Shown here one piece after another: positions 39,175 to 49,500 of a DNA stretch of 64,000 nt. Below the pieces are notes generated by a model. It did not search any database, was not told the origin of the DNA, and saw only the letters and a program-made list of their open reading frames with translations. Numbering within the stretch: position 1 is the first letter of the stretch; each line of letters begins with the position of its first letter. The stretch is from Methanospirillum hungatei JF-1 (lineage in GTDB: Archaea > Halobacteriota > Methanomicrobia > Methanomicrobiales > Methanospirillaceae). Location of the stretch: the NCBI RefSeq assembly GCF_000013445.1, contig NC_007796.1, positions 780,936 to 844,935 on the forward strand, written 5' to 3'. The position numbers and the translations under genes are program-made.

Positions 39175-39403
39175 GATGATCAATACGATTATTAAAATTC
39201 GTAATAGGATTTTATTTTTTGAGCAATAAACATCTTTCTCTGATATGCCAGGATTCAAAATAATTTCCCAGAGGGTGTCTGAGAACCCCATTTATATTCT
39301 CCACCGATAATCAACTTCTTCGCTGTGAGCCGATAACAGATCTCTGCAACTTCGGTATCAGGGTACAAAGACAGTAGACTAAAAATATCTGGAATGCATA
39401 TTA

Positions 39404-39649
39404 GTGATTAGGAAAATGACATCCATATGCAAGAAAATTGAACAGGAAGTGCTTTCCCTCCCTGCTCACGAACGAATAGAATTGATTGATCGCCTCATAG
39501 AGAGTCTCAACCTTCCCTCTGATCCGGAGATCGATCGTCTCTGGGCTGAAGTAGGGGAGAAGAGATTTTCAGAGCTGGAAACCGGATCTGTTACCCCGAT
39601 ATCCGGAAATAAGGTCTTTTCCAATATTAAAAGCGCTTTAAATCAATGA
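39404..39649 (+). CDS. RelB/Unstab_antitox-like addiction antitoxin
   Basis: 81 residues (or 77 from ATG 39416). Motif LPAHERIELIDRLIESLN, then DPEIDRLWAEVGEKRFSELETG, typical of the short putative addiction-module component family paired with ParE/RelE toxins. It overlaps the toxin gene by 4 bases. Confidence 0.85.
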   Translation: MIRKMTSICKKIEQEVLSLPAHERIELIDRLIESLNLPSDPEIDRLWAEVGEKRFSELETGSVTPISGNKVFSNIKSALNQ

Positions 39650-39945
39650 ATTTCTATTTTCATCCCGAAGCAGAACAAGAACTGTTGCAGGCAGTATCAT
39701 ATTATGAGAAATGTCGTCCAGGACTTGGAATAGAATTCAGTCATGAAGTGTATCTGGCAATAACTAGAATTTTACAGTTCCCTGAATCATATGCCCAGTT
39801 TTCAACTCATTCCCGTAGGTGTATCCTGAATAGATTTCCATACGGGATATTATATTCACCCGGAAAGACTGACGGAAGTATCATCATCCTTGCGGTTATG
39901 AATCTTCACAGAAAACCCAATCGATATGTTAATCGAAATATTTAG
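39646..39945 (+). CDS. ParE/RelE-family toxin
   Basis: 99 residues. FHPEAEQELLQAVSYYEKCRPGLG, then RRCILNRFPYGILYS and IIILAVMNLHRKPNRY are the family's conserved blocks. Target (gyrase or ribosome-bound mRNA) is not readable. Four-base overlap with the antitoxin. Confidence 0.88.
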   Translation: MNFYFHPEAEQELLQAVSYYEKCRPGLGIEFSHEVYLAITRILQFPESYAQFSTHSRRCILNRFPYGILYSPGKTDGSIIILAVMNLHRKPNRYVNRNI

Positions 39946-40055
39946 GTCTTTTCACAAGCATTCACTTAATTCTTAATTATTCTCTCCCGATTATAGGATA
40001 ATGCAAAACTTTCTGAAATAATTTCGAAATTTTGCATAATTCTATGGAGTGCAAT

Positions 40056-40247
40056 TCAAATGCACGTCTTGGAATAATCTTTTTTATACCGAATAATCCA
40101 ATCCGTTTTGCAGGGCTCTATAAATTTTTCACTGGGATGAAAAAGAAGATAATGAAGGAAAGGAGTTCCAGAGTTAATGCTGAGCAACTGCAGGGGAGTT
40201 AGATGATCCTTTCTTTTTCGACCGAATACTATTGAGCGTGGTATCAT
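40056..40247 (-). CDS. small hypothetical protein (possibly one gene with the next)
   Basis: 63 residues (IPRSIVFGRKRKDHLTPLQLLSINSGTPFLHYLLFHPSEKF). It overlaps the upstream small frame by 74 bases in another phase, and the text of the two would join sensibly (LAPLDDT then MIPRSIVFGRKRK) if a base had been gained or lost near 40240. Low confidence. Confidence 0.3.
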   Translation of the reverse strand: MIPRSIVFGRKRKDHLTPLQLLSINSGTPFLHYLLFHPSEKFIEPCKTDWIIRYKKDYSKTCI

Positions 40248-40389
40248 CTAATGGTGCTAGATTGAGTTGTTCTGCAACTGTATCAAAAGCTTTTTCTGCT
40301 GTTTTTTCATCATCATCTGTAACAGGAACCTCGTTTTTGGTTACCCGTAGGGCTGCAGGAGGTGATAGAAATCTATTTTCTTTTTTCAT
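40174..40389 (-). CDS. small hypothetical protein
   Basis: 71 residues (SPPAALRVTKNEVPVTDDDEKTAEKAFDTVAEQL). Charged, with an acidic stretch. It may be the 5' half of a frameshifted gene continuing into 40247-40056. No family recognised. Confidence 0.35.
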   Translation of the reverse strand: MKKENRFLSPPAALRVTKNEVPVTDDDEKTAEKAFDTVAEQLNLAPLDDTTLNSIRSKKKGSSNSPAVAQH

Positions 40390-40488
40390 GAAATCACGTG
40401 ATTATTGTTTATTAAAAATTGCACAAACACCTGATGGCCCACTTCTCCTTCAACGGAGAGATATGCTTTCATACTCGTAATATAATAC

Positions 40489-40743
40489 TTAAATCCTTTC
40501 TGAAAAAGTACTGAGAGAACTGGAAGAGTTCCCACTATATGGAATCTCTACTGTGATTATCTCAAATTTTTTGTCTTTCTCAAGCATTTTCAGATGTGTT
40601 TCATAGTATTCTTTCAGTCCAATTTTTAATCGTGATATTGCTTCTTCTCTTGTTTTTCCCTGATCTGCTACATCTGTTGCAAGATCAACGGCGACATACC
40701 ATTCACCGTCCTGATATGTTTGTACAAGAGTATCCATATTCAC
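40489..40743 (-). CDS. HicB-like antitoxin, orphan
   Basis: 84 residues: DGEWYVAVDLATDVADQGKTREEAISRLKIGLKEYYE is the HicB partial-RNase H fold. No HicA-like gene follows it, so it appears to be solitary, or its toxin was lost. Confidence 0.7.
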   Translation of the reverse strand: MNMDTLVQTYQDGEWYVAVDLATDVADQGKTREEAISRLKIGLKEYYETHLKMLEKDKKFEIITVEIPYSGNSSSSLSTFSERI

Positions 40744-40793
40744 ATGTTATCTCTTTTCATAGATAGAATGTGACCGAAAAAAAATAACTGAAA

Positions 40794-40885
40794 GTTTCTT
40801 CTTCATTCAGGCAGCCTGAAAGCTTCGGGCATTCCATAACATAGTGTCCTCCTTCATCTTATTCAGAGAGGATGGTTCGGTTCAT
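40794..40885 (-). pseudogene. hicB remnant (second copy)
   Basis: Reads MNRTILSE, then a TAA, then DEGGHYVMECPKLSGCLNEEETF, clearly homologous to the start of the hicB at 39174. The conserved Cys is changed to Ser just before the stop. It is truncated after about 30 codons. The 387-base stretch 40744-41130 holds no other gene that I can see. Confidence 0.75.
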
Positions 40886-41130
40886 GATGATCAATGAGGT
40901 AATTAAAATTCGTTATTGTATCTCAACATTGCCACATAAGAATTATGTTCTTAGAGACGTATGAATCGAGCAAAATGCCCAAAAACTAAGAACCAATGAA
41001 CTTGAGCCATAAACAATAATATCACGATAGTAAATAATCTCGTTGAGAGTCTCTTGTCAAAGTGGCAACCATAGTATCGTACCTGGATTCATATCGAAAC
41101 AAACATATCGCATACAGAGCGAGATGAATT

Positions 41131-41694
41131 ATGAATCGTTCCCTATCATCTGGATTCATATGTGTATTCATCCTGGTTTCACTGGCAGGAGCCTCTATAG
41201 CTGATGAATCTCCCCGGTACGTCATATACGTTCAGGGCGGTGATAGTTCCATCATTCATGGATCAGAAGGAATAACGGATATTATTGTAAAGGATATCAT
41301 TCCGTATGTCCATTTTTCAGATGGGAAAAAAAGTCTTTTAATTCCTGATACACTCGTACAGTCTATCACCGGTCCGGTTAATGCAGCTGTTGTCTTCTCC
41401 GGTGCTGGCGGTGAATCAGTATCTCTGATAAGGATTTCAAATCTGTCGTTGTCTCATGAAAACAAGGTTCTCACATTGGGTGTACATCCGCTCGAATTTT
41501 ACGAAGGAGAGGCTCTGAAATCCTTTGCTCGTGAAAAGAATGAACTTGATGCGATTGAGGTCGACAAGTTTGAAATCACGGGTATTTATTTTGAAATAAT
41601 CGGGACAGCACTTGAAAATAATAACTGTCTGGCTCAGGAAATTGCATGTCTGAAGGCCGATGATGTGAAAGCGTGTTTAGGAGAGTGTGGGTAA
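41131..41694 (+). CDS. secreted hypothetical protein
   Basis: 187 residues with a signal peptide (about 1-25, cleaved near ASIADES). The mature part is beta-rich (YVIYVQGGDSSIIHGSEGITDIIVKDI), and the C-terminal 15 residues hold three Cys (IACLKADDVKACLGECG), perhaps disulphide-bonded. No family recognised. Confidence 0.6.
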   Translation: MNRSLSSGFICVFILVSLAGASIADESPRYVIYVQGGDSSIIHGSEGITDIIVKDIIPYVHFSDGKKSLLIPDTLVQSITGPVNAAVVFSGAGGESVSLIRISNLSLSHENKVLTLGVHPLEFYEGEALKSFAREKNELDAIEVDKFEITGIYFEIIGTALENNNCLAQEIACLKADDVKACLGECG

Positions 41695-41891
41695 GGCCAG
41701 ATGGGAGAGGTAAGGGATAACTGAAATGCTGATACCCGTATGGACAATGTCCAATATCTTTTCTCCCGTCTTTTTTTGCTGAACGGGAACGTGAATCAAT
41801 TGATAGTATGAATGATACTTTCAAAAAGATATGGGAATAAAATAGTTTTAATTTTCCAAATTTGTTTTCCCCTTTTCACCTCATCAATTAC

Positions 41892-42134
41892 CTAGTTCAT
41901 CGTATCTATGAACATCTGGAGAGACTTCGGATTGATTAATGCCTTCAATGGAAAAGGAGGTGGTTTTCGCAGACTATTCTGGGGAATACTGAATCCTGGA
42001 ATTTCATTTAATCGGTCGAGCAACTCACTTCGTTTCTCCTCTTTATCGAAAGGGAGATGGTTTACCTGGTATTGAAACTGAATGTCGCCTGTCCCTGAAG
42101 TCCAGATAAACGTCGGATAACACTGATTATTCAC
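41892..42134 (-). CDS. hypothetical protein, probable fragment
   Basis: 80 residues (TSGTGDIQFQYQVNHLPFDKEEKRSELLDRLNEIPG, then KPPPFPLKALINPKSLQMFIDTMN). It reads like the C-terminal end of a longer protein whose N-terminus was replaced by the hicB copy just upstream; the two overlap by 8 bases. Confidence 0.45.
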   Translation of the reverse strand: MNNQCYPTFIWTSGTGDIQFQYQVNHLPFDKEEKRSELLDRLNEIPGFSIPQNSLRKPPPFPLKALINPKSLQMFIDTMN

Positions 42135-42300
42135 ATGTGTCAGTTTTTATCCGACTGGTAATACAACCAGCGATTGCTTCGTTGATAGACTCCAGAGCTT
42201 CTTCGAGAGTTTCACCTTCAGTCAGGCAGCCTGGAAGTTCAGGACATTCCATAACGAAATGTCCCTCTTCATCTTTTTCACAGAGGATGGTTCTTTTCAT
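42127..42300 (-). CDS. truncated HicB-like protein (third copy)
   Basis: 57 residues from ATG 42300 (MKRTILCEKDEEGHFVMECP), nearly identical to the first 55 residues of hicB at 39174 but ending in TDTCE instead of continuing. The reading frame is open, so a short antitoxin fragment could be made. No HicA follows. The upstream AT-rich sequence with AATAAACATCTTTC is shared with the first copy, so promoter and 5' gene were duplicated together. Confidence 0.7.
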   Translation of the reverse strand: MKRTILCEKDEEGHFVMECPELPGCLTEGETLEEALESINEAIAGCITSRIKTDTCE

Positions 42301-42377
42301 TAAGATCTCAAAGATTAATACAATTCGTTATTGTATCTTATTTTCTGAGCAATAAACATCTTTCCCTTAAAATATGG

Positions 42378-42617
42378 ATGGTATTTTTAATATCCCAGAC
42401 GGTGTCTGGGAAATCTGGTGTGGAATGCAAAAGATTTCCTAAACCGGAATTATTCTCCGGAGGGTATATTATCGGGCAATTCGACGATGATTCCAGATAT
42501 GGCAGATTCTTTAGGTCAAGTCCCAAGAGTGAATTTGGAAAAATTGAAGAATTGATAAGATTATGTGATATGATAACGAGGTATGTTCAATATCGTAAAA
42601 CTGATGTACATTCATGA
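42378..42617 (+). CDS. doubtful small frame
   Basis: 79 residues; the second half (GGYIIGQFDDDSRYGRFFRSSPKSEFGKIEELIRL) looks protein-like. In another phase just upstream MDGIFNIPDGVWEIWCGMQK also looks protein-like, so a frameshifted remnant is possible. It ends 12 bases before the next gene. Confidence 0.25.
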   Translation: MVFLISQTVSGKSGVECKRFPKPELFSGGYIIGQFDDDSRYGRFFRSSPKSEFGKIEELIRLCDMITRYVQYRKTDVHS

Positions 42618-42629
42618 ACAATACAATCA

Positions 42630-43043
42630 GTGACGATGACTACTCCACCACATAATATTCAGGAATTCAATATTTCAAATCTTGATGAAGACTGGAAATT
42701 GGCAACCGTATATGCCGCTTTTATCTCTCCAAAGACCCCTCAACAGGCTCTTAAACTGATTTATCATGGAGCTACTACGGGGGTGTCTGAAAACTGGGTA
42801 ATAAACACACGAAGAAAATTGATTGAAATGGGTTATATTACGAAAGTAGACGATGAAGATTCTAATACCCTCTATAAATCAGATATGGGGCCTATAGCAA
42901 ACCTCATCCTTTCCCATCAGAAAGATAATTTTTTCAAAGAGAAAGGTACAAATAAAATACATGTAAGACAGCTTTGTAGATTAATCCAGATCTTGAGGCA
43001 TAATTTTTCAATAATTCGTATTACACTGTATGTCTTATCATGA
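42630..43043 (+). CDS. hypothetical winged-helix-like protein
   Basis: 137 residues. TVYAAFISPKTPQQALKLI followed by TGVSENWVINTRRKLIEMGYITKVDDE has the helix-turn-helix-wing pattern of an archaeal wHTH. The tail (IHVRQLCRLIQILRHNFSIIRITLYVLS) may be altered by nearby insertion of the IS4 element. Function unknown. Confidence 0.45.
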   Translation: MTMTTPPHNIQEFNISNLDEDWKLATVYAAFISPKTPQQALKLIYHGATTGVSENWVINTRRKLIEMGYITKVDDEDSNTLYKSDMGPIANLILSHQKDNFFKEKGTNKIHVRQLCRLIQILRHNFSIIRITLYVLS

Positions 43044-43237
43044 AGATAGAGATACTTCTCTGATCCATTTCTTTAACCCAGACGCGCAAATGTCTCACTA
43101 TAGTGGTCTAAACTACAATCATTGAAACTTCAAAGAGACGATAGAAAAAAAGAGAGAATTACGAGTATTTTCCGGTTTTTTAACGATAACTAATAGTACA
43201 TAACCCTCCTTCAGACTATCGATCCGAAGATAAAGAC

Positions 43238-44596
43238 CTACAAAATTTCAGAAAATTTCAATGAGAGAGTTTCTTTTATGTTGCGGCTTTTTGCAAGGTG
43301 CCGCAGTGATTTTTCTAATTTAACCCATCGTTTGTTTACGTTCCCTTTGCCAAATAAATTTTGATTCAAAACACTCAAAAACTCCAATCCTTTCTCTGAA
43401 AATACTTTTGACCATAACATCGGGGTATATTTTCCTTTATCATTTTTTCGAGACGTAGATACAATCCAGGAAAACAGATCTCTGCTAATAATAAACCGTA
43501 GTAACATGGAATAAATGTGAATAAACGCCATTGGCTCATTTCCGAGAAACATTTTTCCAAGGTCGTAATCCCCTTTTAATTCCTTAAAAATAAGTTCAAT
43601 CACCCAACGAAATCGGTATAAATCATAAATATCATCAGCCGAAAATAACTCTTTACTGATATTTGTGATATAGAGGTGCCATTTTTCAGTAAGAGGATTC
43701 CAGGTACAAATTACCCTGAATTCTTGAAAAATTGGAGTTTTAATTTTGTTAATCCGCTTGTCTCCAACATGAAATGAACAAATGAGATCATAAACTCCTT
43801 TTTTTGGCATTAGATCTAAAAAATCGTAGCCATTAATGCTTTTAAAACGAATATGATCAACAATTGATGTTATTTCAGAAGGTCCTGAATTGATTGAAAC
43901 AACCTTAAAAACAGCATTGCTTTTTATTCTACTAACAAAAAAACCTCCATATTGTTGAATTTTAGAGAAAATTTTTAGAGAATAGTATCCCAGGTCGTTT
44001 ATTAGGAGAATATTCTCTATTTCAGGTCCAATTTTTAACATCTTAGAGTCATGAACCCTTTCTGTTGTTATAATTGCATTTTTTACTGAATTAGAAACAA
44101 CACTATAAATTGCATGGATCTTTAATCCAGCAGATTCATCGCGAGAACGTGCTGCAGGATGCAATTCATAGAGTTTTTTACTAATTCGAATAATACTGCT
44201 GTCTTGAACTAAAATATCTTTGAAACCCCCTACAATTCCCTTTAAATGAGCAGGAGACTGATGAACCATTTGATCTATATAATGTTCCATCAGTGATTTC
44301 AGAAAATCTACTAATTTTAAATTAAACCGCTTCCTGAAACTTTGGCTACGAATTGAGGTTAGTATCTTTGGATTATCATCAAGGTCAATATAATGACGAT
44401 GGATCTCGTCTAATGTGGGTTTCATATGACTGCTGACTCCAAAAATGAGGGTAAATATCAAAAGAACAGGATCGAGTTTCCTTTTTCTCTGCATAAATCC
44501 TGTTTCCCGAGCTGTCTTTTCAATAAAATCAAAGGTAAATTTTTGAAATACCCAAGATTTTAGGTTTTTTAGACCCTTAGAAGAAGGCTTCTTCAT
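43238..44596 (-). CDS. IS4-family transposase
   Basis: 452 residues. First catalytic Asp in ILVQDSSIIRIS, second in LLINDLGYYSL, and the IS4 signature Y-x2-R-x3-E-x6-K is perfect in YRFRWVIELIFKELK. Length is normal and there is no internal stop. A strong GC hairpin precedes the start. Confidence 0.92.
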   Translation of the reverse strand: MKKPSSKGLKNLKSWVFQKFTFDFIEKTARETGFMQRKRKLDPVLLIFTLIFGVSSHMKPTLDEIHRHYIDLDDNPKILTSIRSQSFRKRFNLKLVDFLKSLMEHYIDQMVHQSPAHLKGIVGGFKDILVQDSSIIRISKKLYELHPAARSRDESAGLKIHAIYSVVSNSVKNAIITTERVHDSKMLKIGPEIENILLINDLGYYSLKIFSKIQQYGGFFVSRIKSNAVFKVVSINSGPSEITSIVDHIRFKSINGYDFLDLMPKKGVYDLICSFHVGDKRINKIKTPIFQEFRVICTWNPLTEKWHLYITNISKELFSADDIYDLYRFRWVIELIFKELKGDYDLGKMFLGNEPMAFIHIYSMLLRFIISRDLFSWIVSTSRKNDKGKYTPMLWSKVFSEKGLEFLSVLNQNLFGKGNVNKRWVKLEKSLRHLAKSRNIKETLSLKFSEIL

Positions 44597-44608
44597 ATTC
44601 TTTAGGTC

Positions 44609-44634
44609 GCCCGACGGTGCTCACCGTAGGGCGG
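44609..44634 (-). promoter_or_regulatory. GC-rich hairpin before the IS4 transposase start
   Basis: CGCCC/GGGCG and ACGGTG/CACCGT pair around a 2-base turn with one mismatch (44609-44634). It ends 12 bases before the transposase ATG (44596). In other IS4-group elements such stems block translation of transcripts read in from outside; the same is inferred here. Confidence 0.5.
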
Positions 44635-44840
44635 CGCCGAAAATATATAAAGGTATCGATTTGTATTTGAAAATGTATTCTTGATAAGTAACACTGATTT
44701 TGGCTCTGTTAGGTATCAGGCCATAAAGCTGTCATGCATGAAATAAAATAATTAAAAGTCTCTTAATATTTCTCAACTCTCAATGGTTTCGAGATTTTTT
44801 CAAAGAAGAATATTTTTATAGTCCAATTCGGCATTCTGAC

Positions 44841-45395
44841 ATGACCGTATATGACCCGTATGCTGATATGTACATCAAAACCCCCTCTGGTCTTAACACA
44901 AAATTGGAAATTGCGAATCTCTCTCAAAGGATATCTCATTTACTCTATGATATTGGGTATTACAGTCACAACCTCAGGTGGGATATGTTATACCGGTTTC
45001 GGGAAGATCGGGAGATCGATGAGTCGGATATCGTATTACTAGAGGAGTTGATCTTACTTGGTGAATTTGATCTCCTTATTGAACATAACAAAATGAACGT
45101 TCCTTCTAACTTGTTGATTCAACTCTGTTCAATAATAAAATTTCTGACAAAAAAGGAATACTGTGGGAAAGCGCCTCTGCAACTTTTTCAGAAATTATTC
45201 CAATCAGGAGCTGGTTGTTTTATCCCAACCAATTTTTCTTTAATGTTCAGATTAATGCCCAGATTACCTGACACCCCGGAATATCTGGACTTTGGTTTCA
45301 TCAGAAAGATGATGTATTCTCAAATGTATGCGATCGATCCAAATTGTATCACTCATTACCTGTCCGGAGCACAATTAGGAAAAGATAATTTATAA
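44841..45395 (+). CDS. hypothetical protein
   Basis: 184 residues, soluble and helical (LNTKLEIANLSQRISHLLYDIGYYSHNLRWDMLYRF). The order of conserved-looking aromatic and acidic residues suggests a real protein, but I recognise no family. It converges on the HDAC-like gene with 7 bases between stops. Confidence 0.5.
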   Translation: MTVYDPYADMYIKTPSGLNTKLEIANLSQRISHLLYDIGYYSHNLRWDMLYRFREDREIDESDIVLLEELILLGEFDLLIEHNKMNVPSNLLIQLCSIIKFLTKKEYCGKAPLQLFQKLFQSGAGCFIPTNFSLMFRLMPRLPDTPEYLDFGFIRKMMYSQMYAIDPNCITHYLSGAQLGKDNL

Positions 45396-45402
45396 GTTCC
45401 TA

Positions 45403-46371
45403 TCACCACCAGTTTGGGTGGGTGCTTTTTACTGATTTAATTATCTGCATGATTCCATCGGGTTCATTGACTTTTTCAATCCCTCCGGTGTATTCCTTTT
45501 TTTGTAATGCAGTCACGATGGCATGGACAGATACTGGAAGTGATGCAAGATTATATCCACCTTCAAGGACTCCGATGACATTAGGTGTGATAGAAGTAAG
45601 AATCTGTCTTGTCATGGTATAGTAACTTCCAGAACAGAGACAGAGAGAAGAGAGAGGGTCTTTTTTATGACTATCCTGTCCGGCTGATATGACAACAGCA
45701 TCTGGATGAAATTGTTTTCCTGCCGGCAGGATGATCTCGGAAAAAATTTTCATATACGAATTGTGTCCGGTACCTGGAGGGACCGGTATATTGATGGTGT
45801 ATCCCTCTCCCTGTCCAACTCCTGTATCCTGAATTTCTCCTGTGCCGGGATAGAGAGGAGACTGATGGATGGATGTATAGAGTACGGAAGGATCATCGTA
45901 AAATATCGATTCGGTCCCATTGCCATGATGTGCATCCCAGTCAATAATCATGATTTTTTCCATCCCATGCATCTGCAGGTATCTGGCCAGAATTGCTGCA
46001 TTGTTCAGGTAGCAAAATCCTCCACCCCGGTCGGCATACGTATGGTGTCCGGGAGGACGATTGAGGACGAATGCATTCTGAGCTTCATCCTGAATAAGCA
46101 TCTCACCGGCGGTTAAACAACCAAATGCGGATTTTAAGGCATGTTCGTAATGAATATCCGAATAATCAACAGAACCGGTTGTGATGATATTGTTGATATA
46201 TTCCGGGGTATGGACCTGTTGGATCCACGATTCATCAAATACCCGTGGTTCAGTAAACATTTTTATGTCGTTTTTTATCAGATACTGCGCAGTAACCTTC
46301 ACTCTGTCCGGACATTCCGGATAGTTTTCATGGTTTTGAAAGAGTGGTGTGTAAATAATTCCCGTTTCCAT
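45403..46371 (-). CDS. histone deacetylase superfamily amidohydrolase
   Basis: 322 residues with the complete zinc site: RPPGHHT (His109, His110), IDWDAHHGNGTE (Asp144, Asp146, His148), SAGQDSHKKDPL (Asp near 231) and LEGGYN. Archaeal members deacetylate acetylpolyamines, short-chain acyl amides or lysines; the target is not readable. The protein starts at ATG 46371 and seems intact. Upstream bases to 46591 are AT-rich and serve two divergent genes. Confidence 0.92.
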   Translation of the reverse strand: METGIIYTPLFQNHENYPECPDRVKVTAQYLIKNDIKMFTEPRVFDESWIQQVHTPEYINNIITTGSVDYSDIHYEHALKSAFGCLTAGEMLIQDEAQNAFVLNRPPGHHTYADRGGGFCYLNNAAILARYLQMHGMEKIMIIDWDAHHGNGTESIFYDDPSVLYTSIHQSPLYPGTGEIQDTGVGQGEGYTINIPVPPGTGHNSYMKIFSEIILPAGKQFHPDAVVISAGQDSHKKDPLSSLCLCSGSYYTMTRQILTSITPNVIGVLEGGYNLASLPVSVHAIVTALQKKEYTGGIEKVNEPDGIMQIIKSVKSTHPNWW

Positions 46372-46591
46372 AATTCACCTCTTTTTTCCCATCCGGGAGC
46401 AACACCACTCCATTTGCGGGATGATTATTTGAACTGAAGCCATAAAATGAGGATTATTTTGTAGGTGGACAGAAATTTTTCAGAAGTATTAATAATTATT
46501 GATTTCTTGAACCATACCTACAATTCCTATTGTTTTTTGTAGCGAATCTCTTTAAATCTGATTTGCATTGTAAGATTCGATACAATGCGGG

Positions 46592-49500
46592 GTGATAAAC
46601 AAAGAGGCGAATGTTCATGAATCGTTATCGGATTTTATTCTGCATAAACAGATTGGTCTCATGAATAGGGGACAGGAATGTGTGGCACGTGAACGCTCTG
46701 AATTACATGCTACCCTGAATTATTGCCGGAGGAAAAAGATGGAAAATATCCCGAATCAGGAAGGACAATGCTGGATTGATTATCTGCTTACCCGGATAAC
46801 TGATCTTATCAAAATTCAAGAGTATGAACGTGCTCTCCCTATAGCAGAGCAGGCTCTTTTAATGCTGCCTGACAATCCAGATCTCATCTATCTGGCTTCA
46901 ACCATCTATCAAAATCTTAATAAATTCGTAAAGCAGCTTCGTTTACTTGAAAGATTACGCGATATCAGACCTTTTGACCAGGATAGACGATCAGCTCTTG
47001 GCAGAAGTCTCATGTTCCAGGGGTATTATTATTCTGCTCTTTCAGTGATGAGTCATTTTGACATGATGTCAAACGAACTGGCAGGGTATAACAAGGTATT
47101 CATGCATTATTGCAAGGCATGTATTGGGGATACACAATCAGTTATCGAGTACTGTGACTGTTGTTTTGAAGATTATCAGGATGAGCCCGATGCAGCCAGC
47201 TTTCTTGCGATCATTCGTGCCCTGAAAGTTATGTCTCTTATTCAGAATCAGGAGAATGAAGCTGCTAATAGTCTTGCTTGTTCGATCGATGAGGAATTTG
47301 ACAAGACGCTATTTGTGGCTTATGCCAAAGGAATTGCAGCCAGAGAAAATAATAATCTTGCTGCGGCTGAAAGGTTCCTCCGGCTTGCATGCACGAGCAA
47401 TCAACGAGATATGCGGGCGAGGAAAGAACTGGCTGATCTTCTTTCCGTGCTTGGACACCATGATGCAGCAGCTAATATTCGAAAGGAGATAACCGGTTTT
47501 TTTGGTCCTTTTGATGATCATGAAAATCCACTATACAGAGCAAAAGAATTCATAAAATCAGGAAATTTTGATGAAGCTGAGAGATATCTCTTATGGGTTC
47601 ATGAGCAGCAACCTGATCGGAATGACCTCATTCTTCCCATGATATCATTGTGCAATTTCACCGACCGGTATGATTCAGTTATTTCATATGCTGATTCTCT
47701 TGAAACAACTCCATACGCCTGGAAATCAGGATATCTGAAGGCATCTGCATATTATTCTGCTGGTGATGCCATGGGAGCAATCCGGTGCCTTATAGCCGCC
47801 ATAGCCCGGGATCGAATATTTTCGCTCATTACTATACTGAATATGAGGATTGAAGGCTATTTCAGAGATCCGGATATTTTTGATCCTGACGGAATGGCTT
47901 TGATGATATTTTGCACTGATGGATATGATTCGGCTATTCCTCTCTTTGAAATGTTAGTCGATACAAATCCGGATATTTTAGAATACCGTGCATTCCTGGT
48001 ATATTGCTACATTCTGGAAGATAAAAATACAGATGCTGCTATCTGTTCAGAACGATTATCTATGTCAGATGATCCGGATCTGTGTATGGTCCGGGCCCTT
48101 GCCCTCAGAGCGGCTGGTTGTCTGGATGAGGCTAAACAGGTGACGGAGAAGACCAGAAAGAGGTATCCGGATTATCTACCTGCCCTGAATATGTATGTCC
48201 GTATTTTGGTTGATCTGGATCTGTATAGATCCGCATATTTCGAACTTCTCTCGTATCAGGATGTTCTTCTGTCAGAAGCCCCTCTCATGGAGGTTTTCAT
48301 CCGGTGCCTTATTCATTCTGGAGATTTCCTTGAAGCTGCTACTTCAGCCTTTCGTCTCATCATGGCCAATCCTGACAGGCCTTTGGAATTTTTCTTTCTG
48401 GCACAGACCTTTATGCATGATGGCTATACTGATGCTGCATTGTATGCTATTCGTGAGAGTTTTCGATTTAGCGGGTTTAATTCAAAGACATTGCGGCTGT
48501 ATGTCAAGCTTCTGCTTCAGGCAGCATCTCCTCAGGAAGCCTCGATTTTTTTCTCTGAATGTGATGATTATTTCCCCGAACAGTCCTGAAGTCCGGTATC
48601 TGAAGAACGCAGCTGCACTTCTCTCGGGTGAGAATTCTTCTGACGAATCTGTTGAAGAACGTGTGGTCCGGATATTTCAGACTGAAAACGGAATTTTTCG
48701 CGGTTATATTGGTGAATATAGAAATGCAGTCGGAATGCTCACAGAAGAGATAAAGAAGAATCCTGCTGATTATTCGCTTCGTGTTGCGTTAGCACGGGTC
48801 CTATTTGAACTCAGGCAGGACAGAGAAGGATTTCATCAGTTATCAATGGCGATAGAGAACGGAGAGGAAGACAATGAAACTCTGGAATTGATGAATGCAG
48901 CATTGAATGCACTCAGTCTAAACTGTTTCATTGATGAGTATAAGCGGATATCTCAGGGTGATGTGGTAAGGTTTGCTAAACTGGTGTATGAGCAGGCTGT
49001 CCGCCAGAACAGGTTCGGAGTTAGGAGACAGGCGATTGACGTCTGCAGGTTCCTGACAGGTCTTTCATCATCAGATCCAGCAGTTCTGAGTATCAAGGCC
49101 GATGCATGTCGTATACTCGGAGATCTTGAGGAGGATCCGGAGAGGTATGAACAGGGGATAGCACTATACAATGAGCTGCTTTCAGATGATCCTGATAATG
49201 CCCGGTACCTGGCATATAAAGGGCTTCTTTTAGATAATCTTTCCAGGTATGAGGAAGCTGAGGATGTTCTCGTCCGTGCTCTGGAGCTTAATCCCGATTC
49301 GGGTGTTGCAAATTCAGCTCTGTGTTGGTGTCTGGCAGCTATCGGACGATACCAGGAAGCGTTATTGTATGGCAACAAAGCCACGATTCAAATCCCTGAT
49401 GATTGGGGAGCCTGGAACAATCGGGGACTTGCTAAACTAGGACTTGAAGATTTTGAAGGGGCGGTATCAGATTTCAAACAGGCAATCAGGTGTCATCCGG

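Larger units (their letters stand above)
43190..44640 (-). mobile_element. IS4-family insertion sequence (ends approximate)
   Basis: One intact DDE transposase with about 40-50 flanking bases each side. I could not pair terminal repeats or a target duplication with confidence, so the limits are estimates. Confidence 0.6.

Noticed and set aside
48195-48560. 5' part of the long frame ending at 49700 as a real N-terminus
   Set aside because: In this stretch the other phase keeps TPR coding sense, so the true protein switches frame at the CCCC run instead of starting at 48195.
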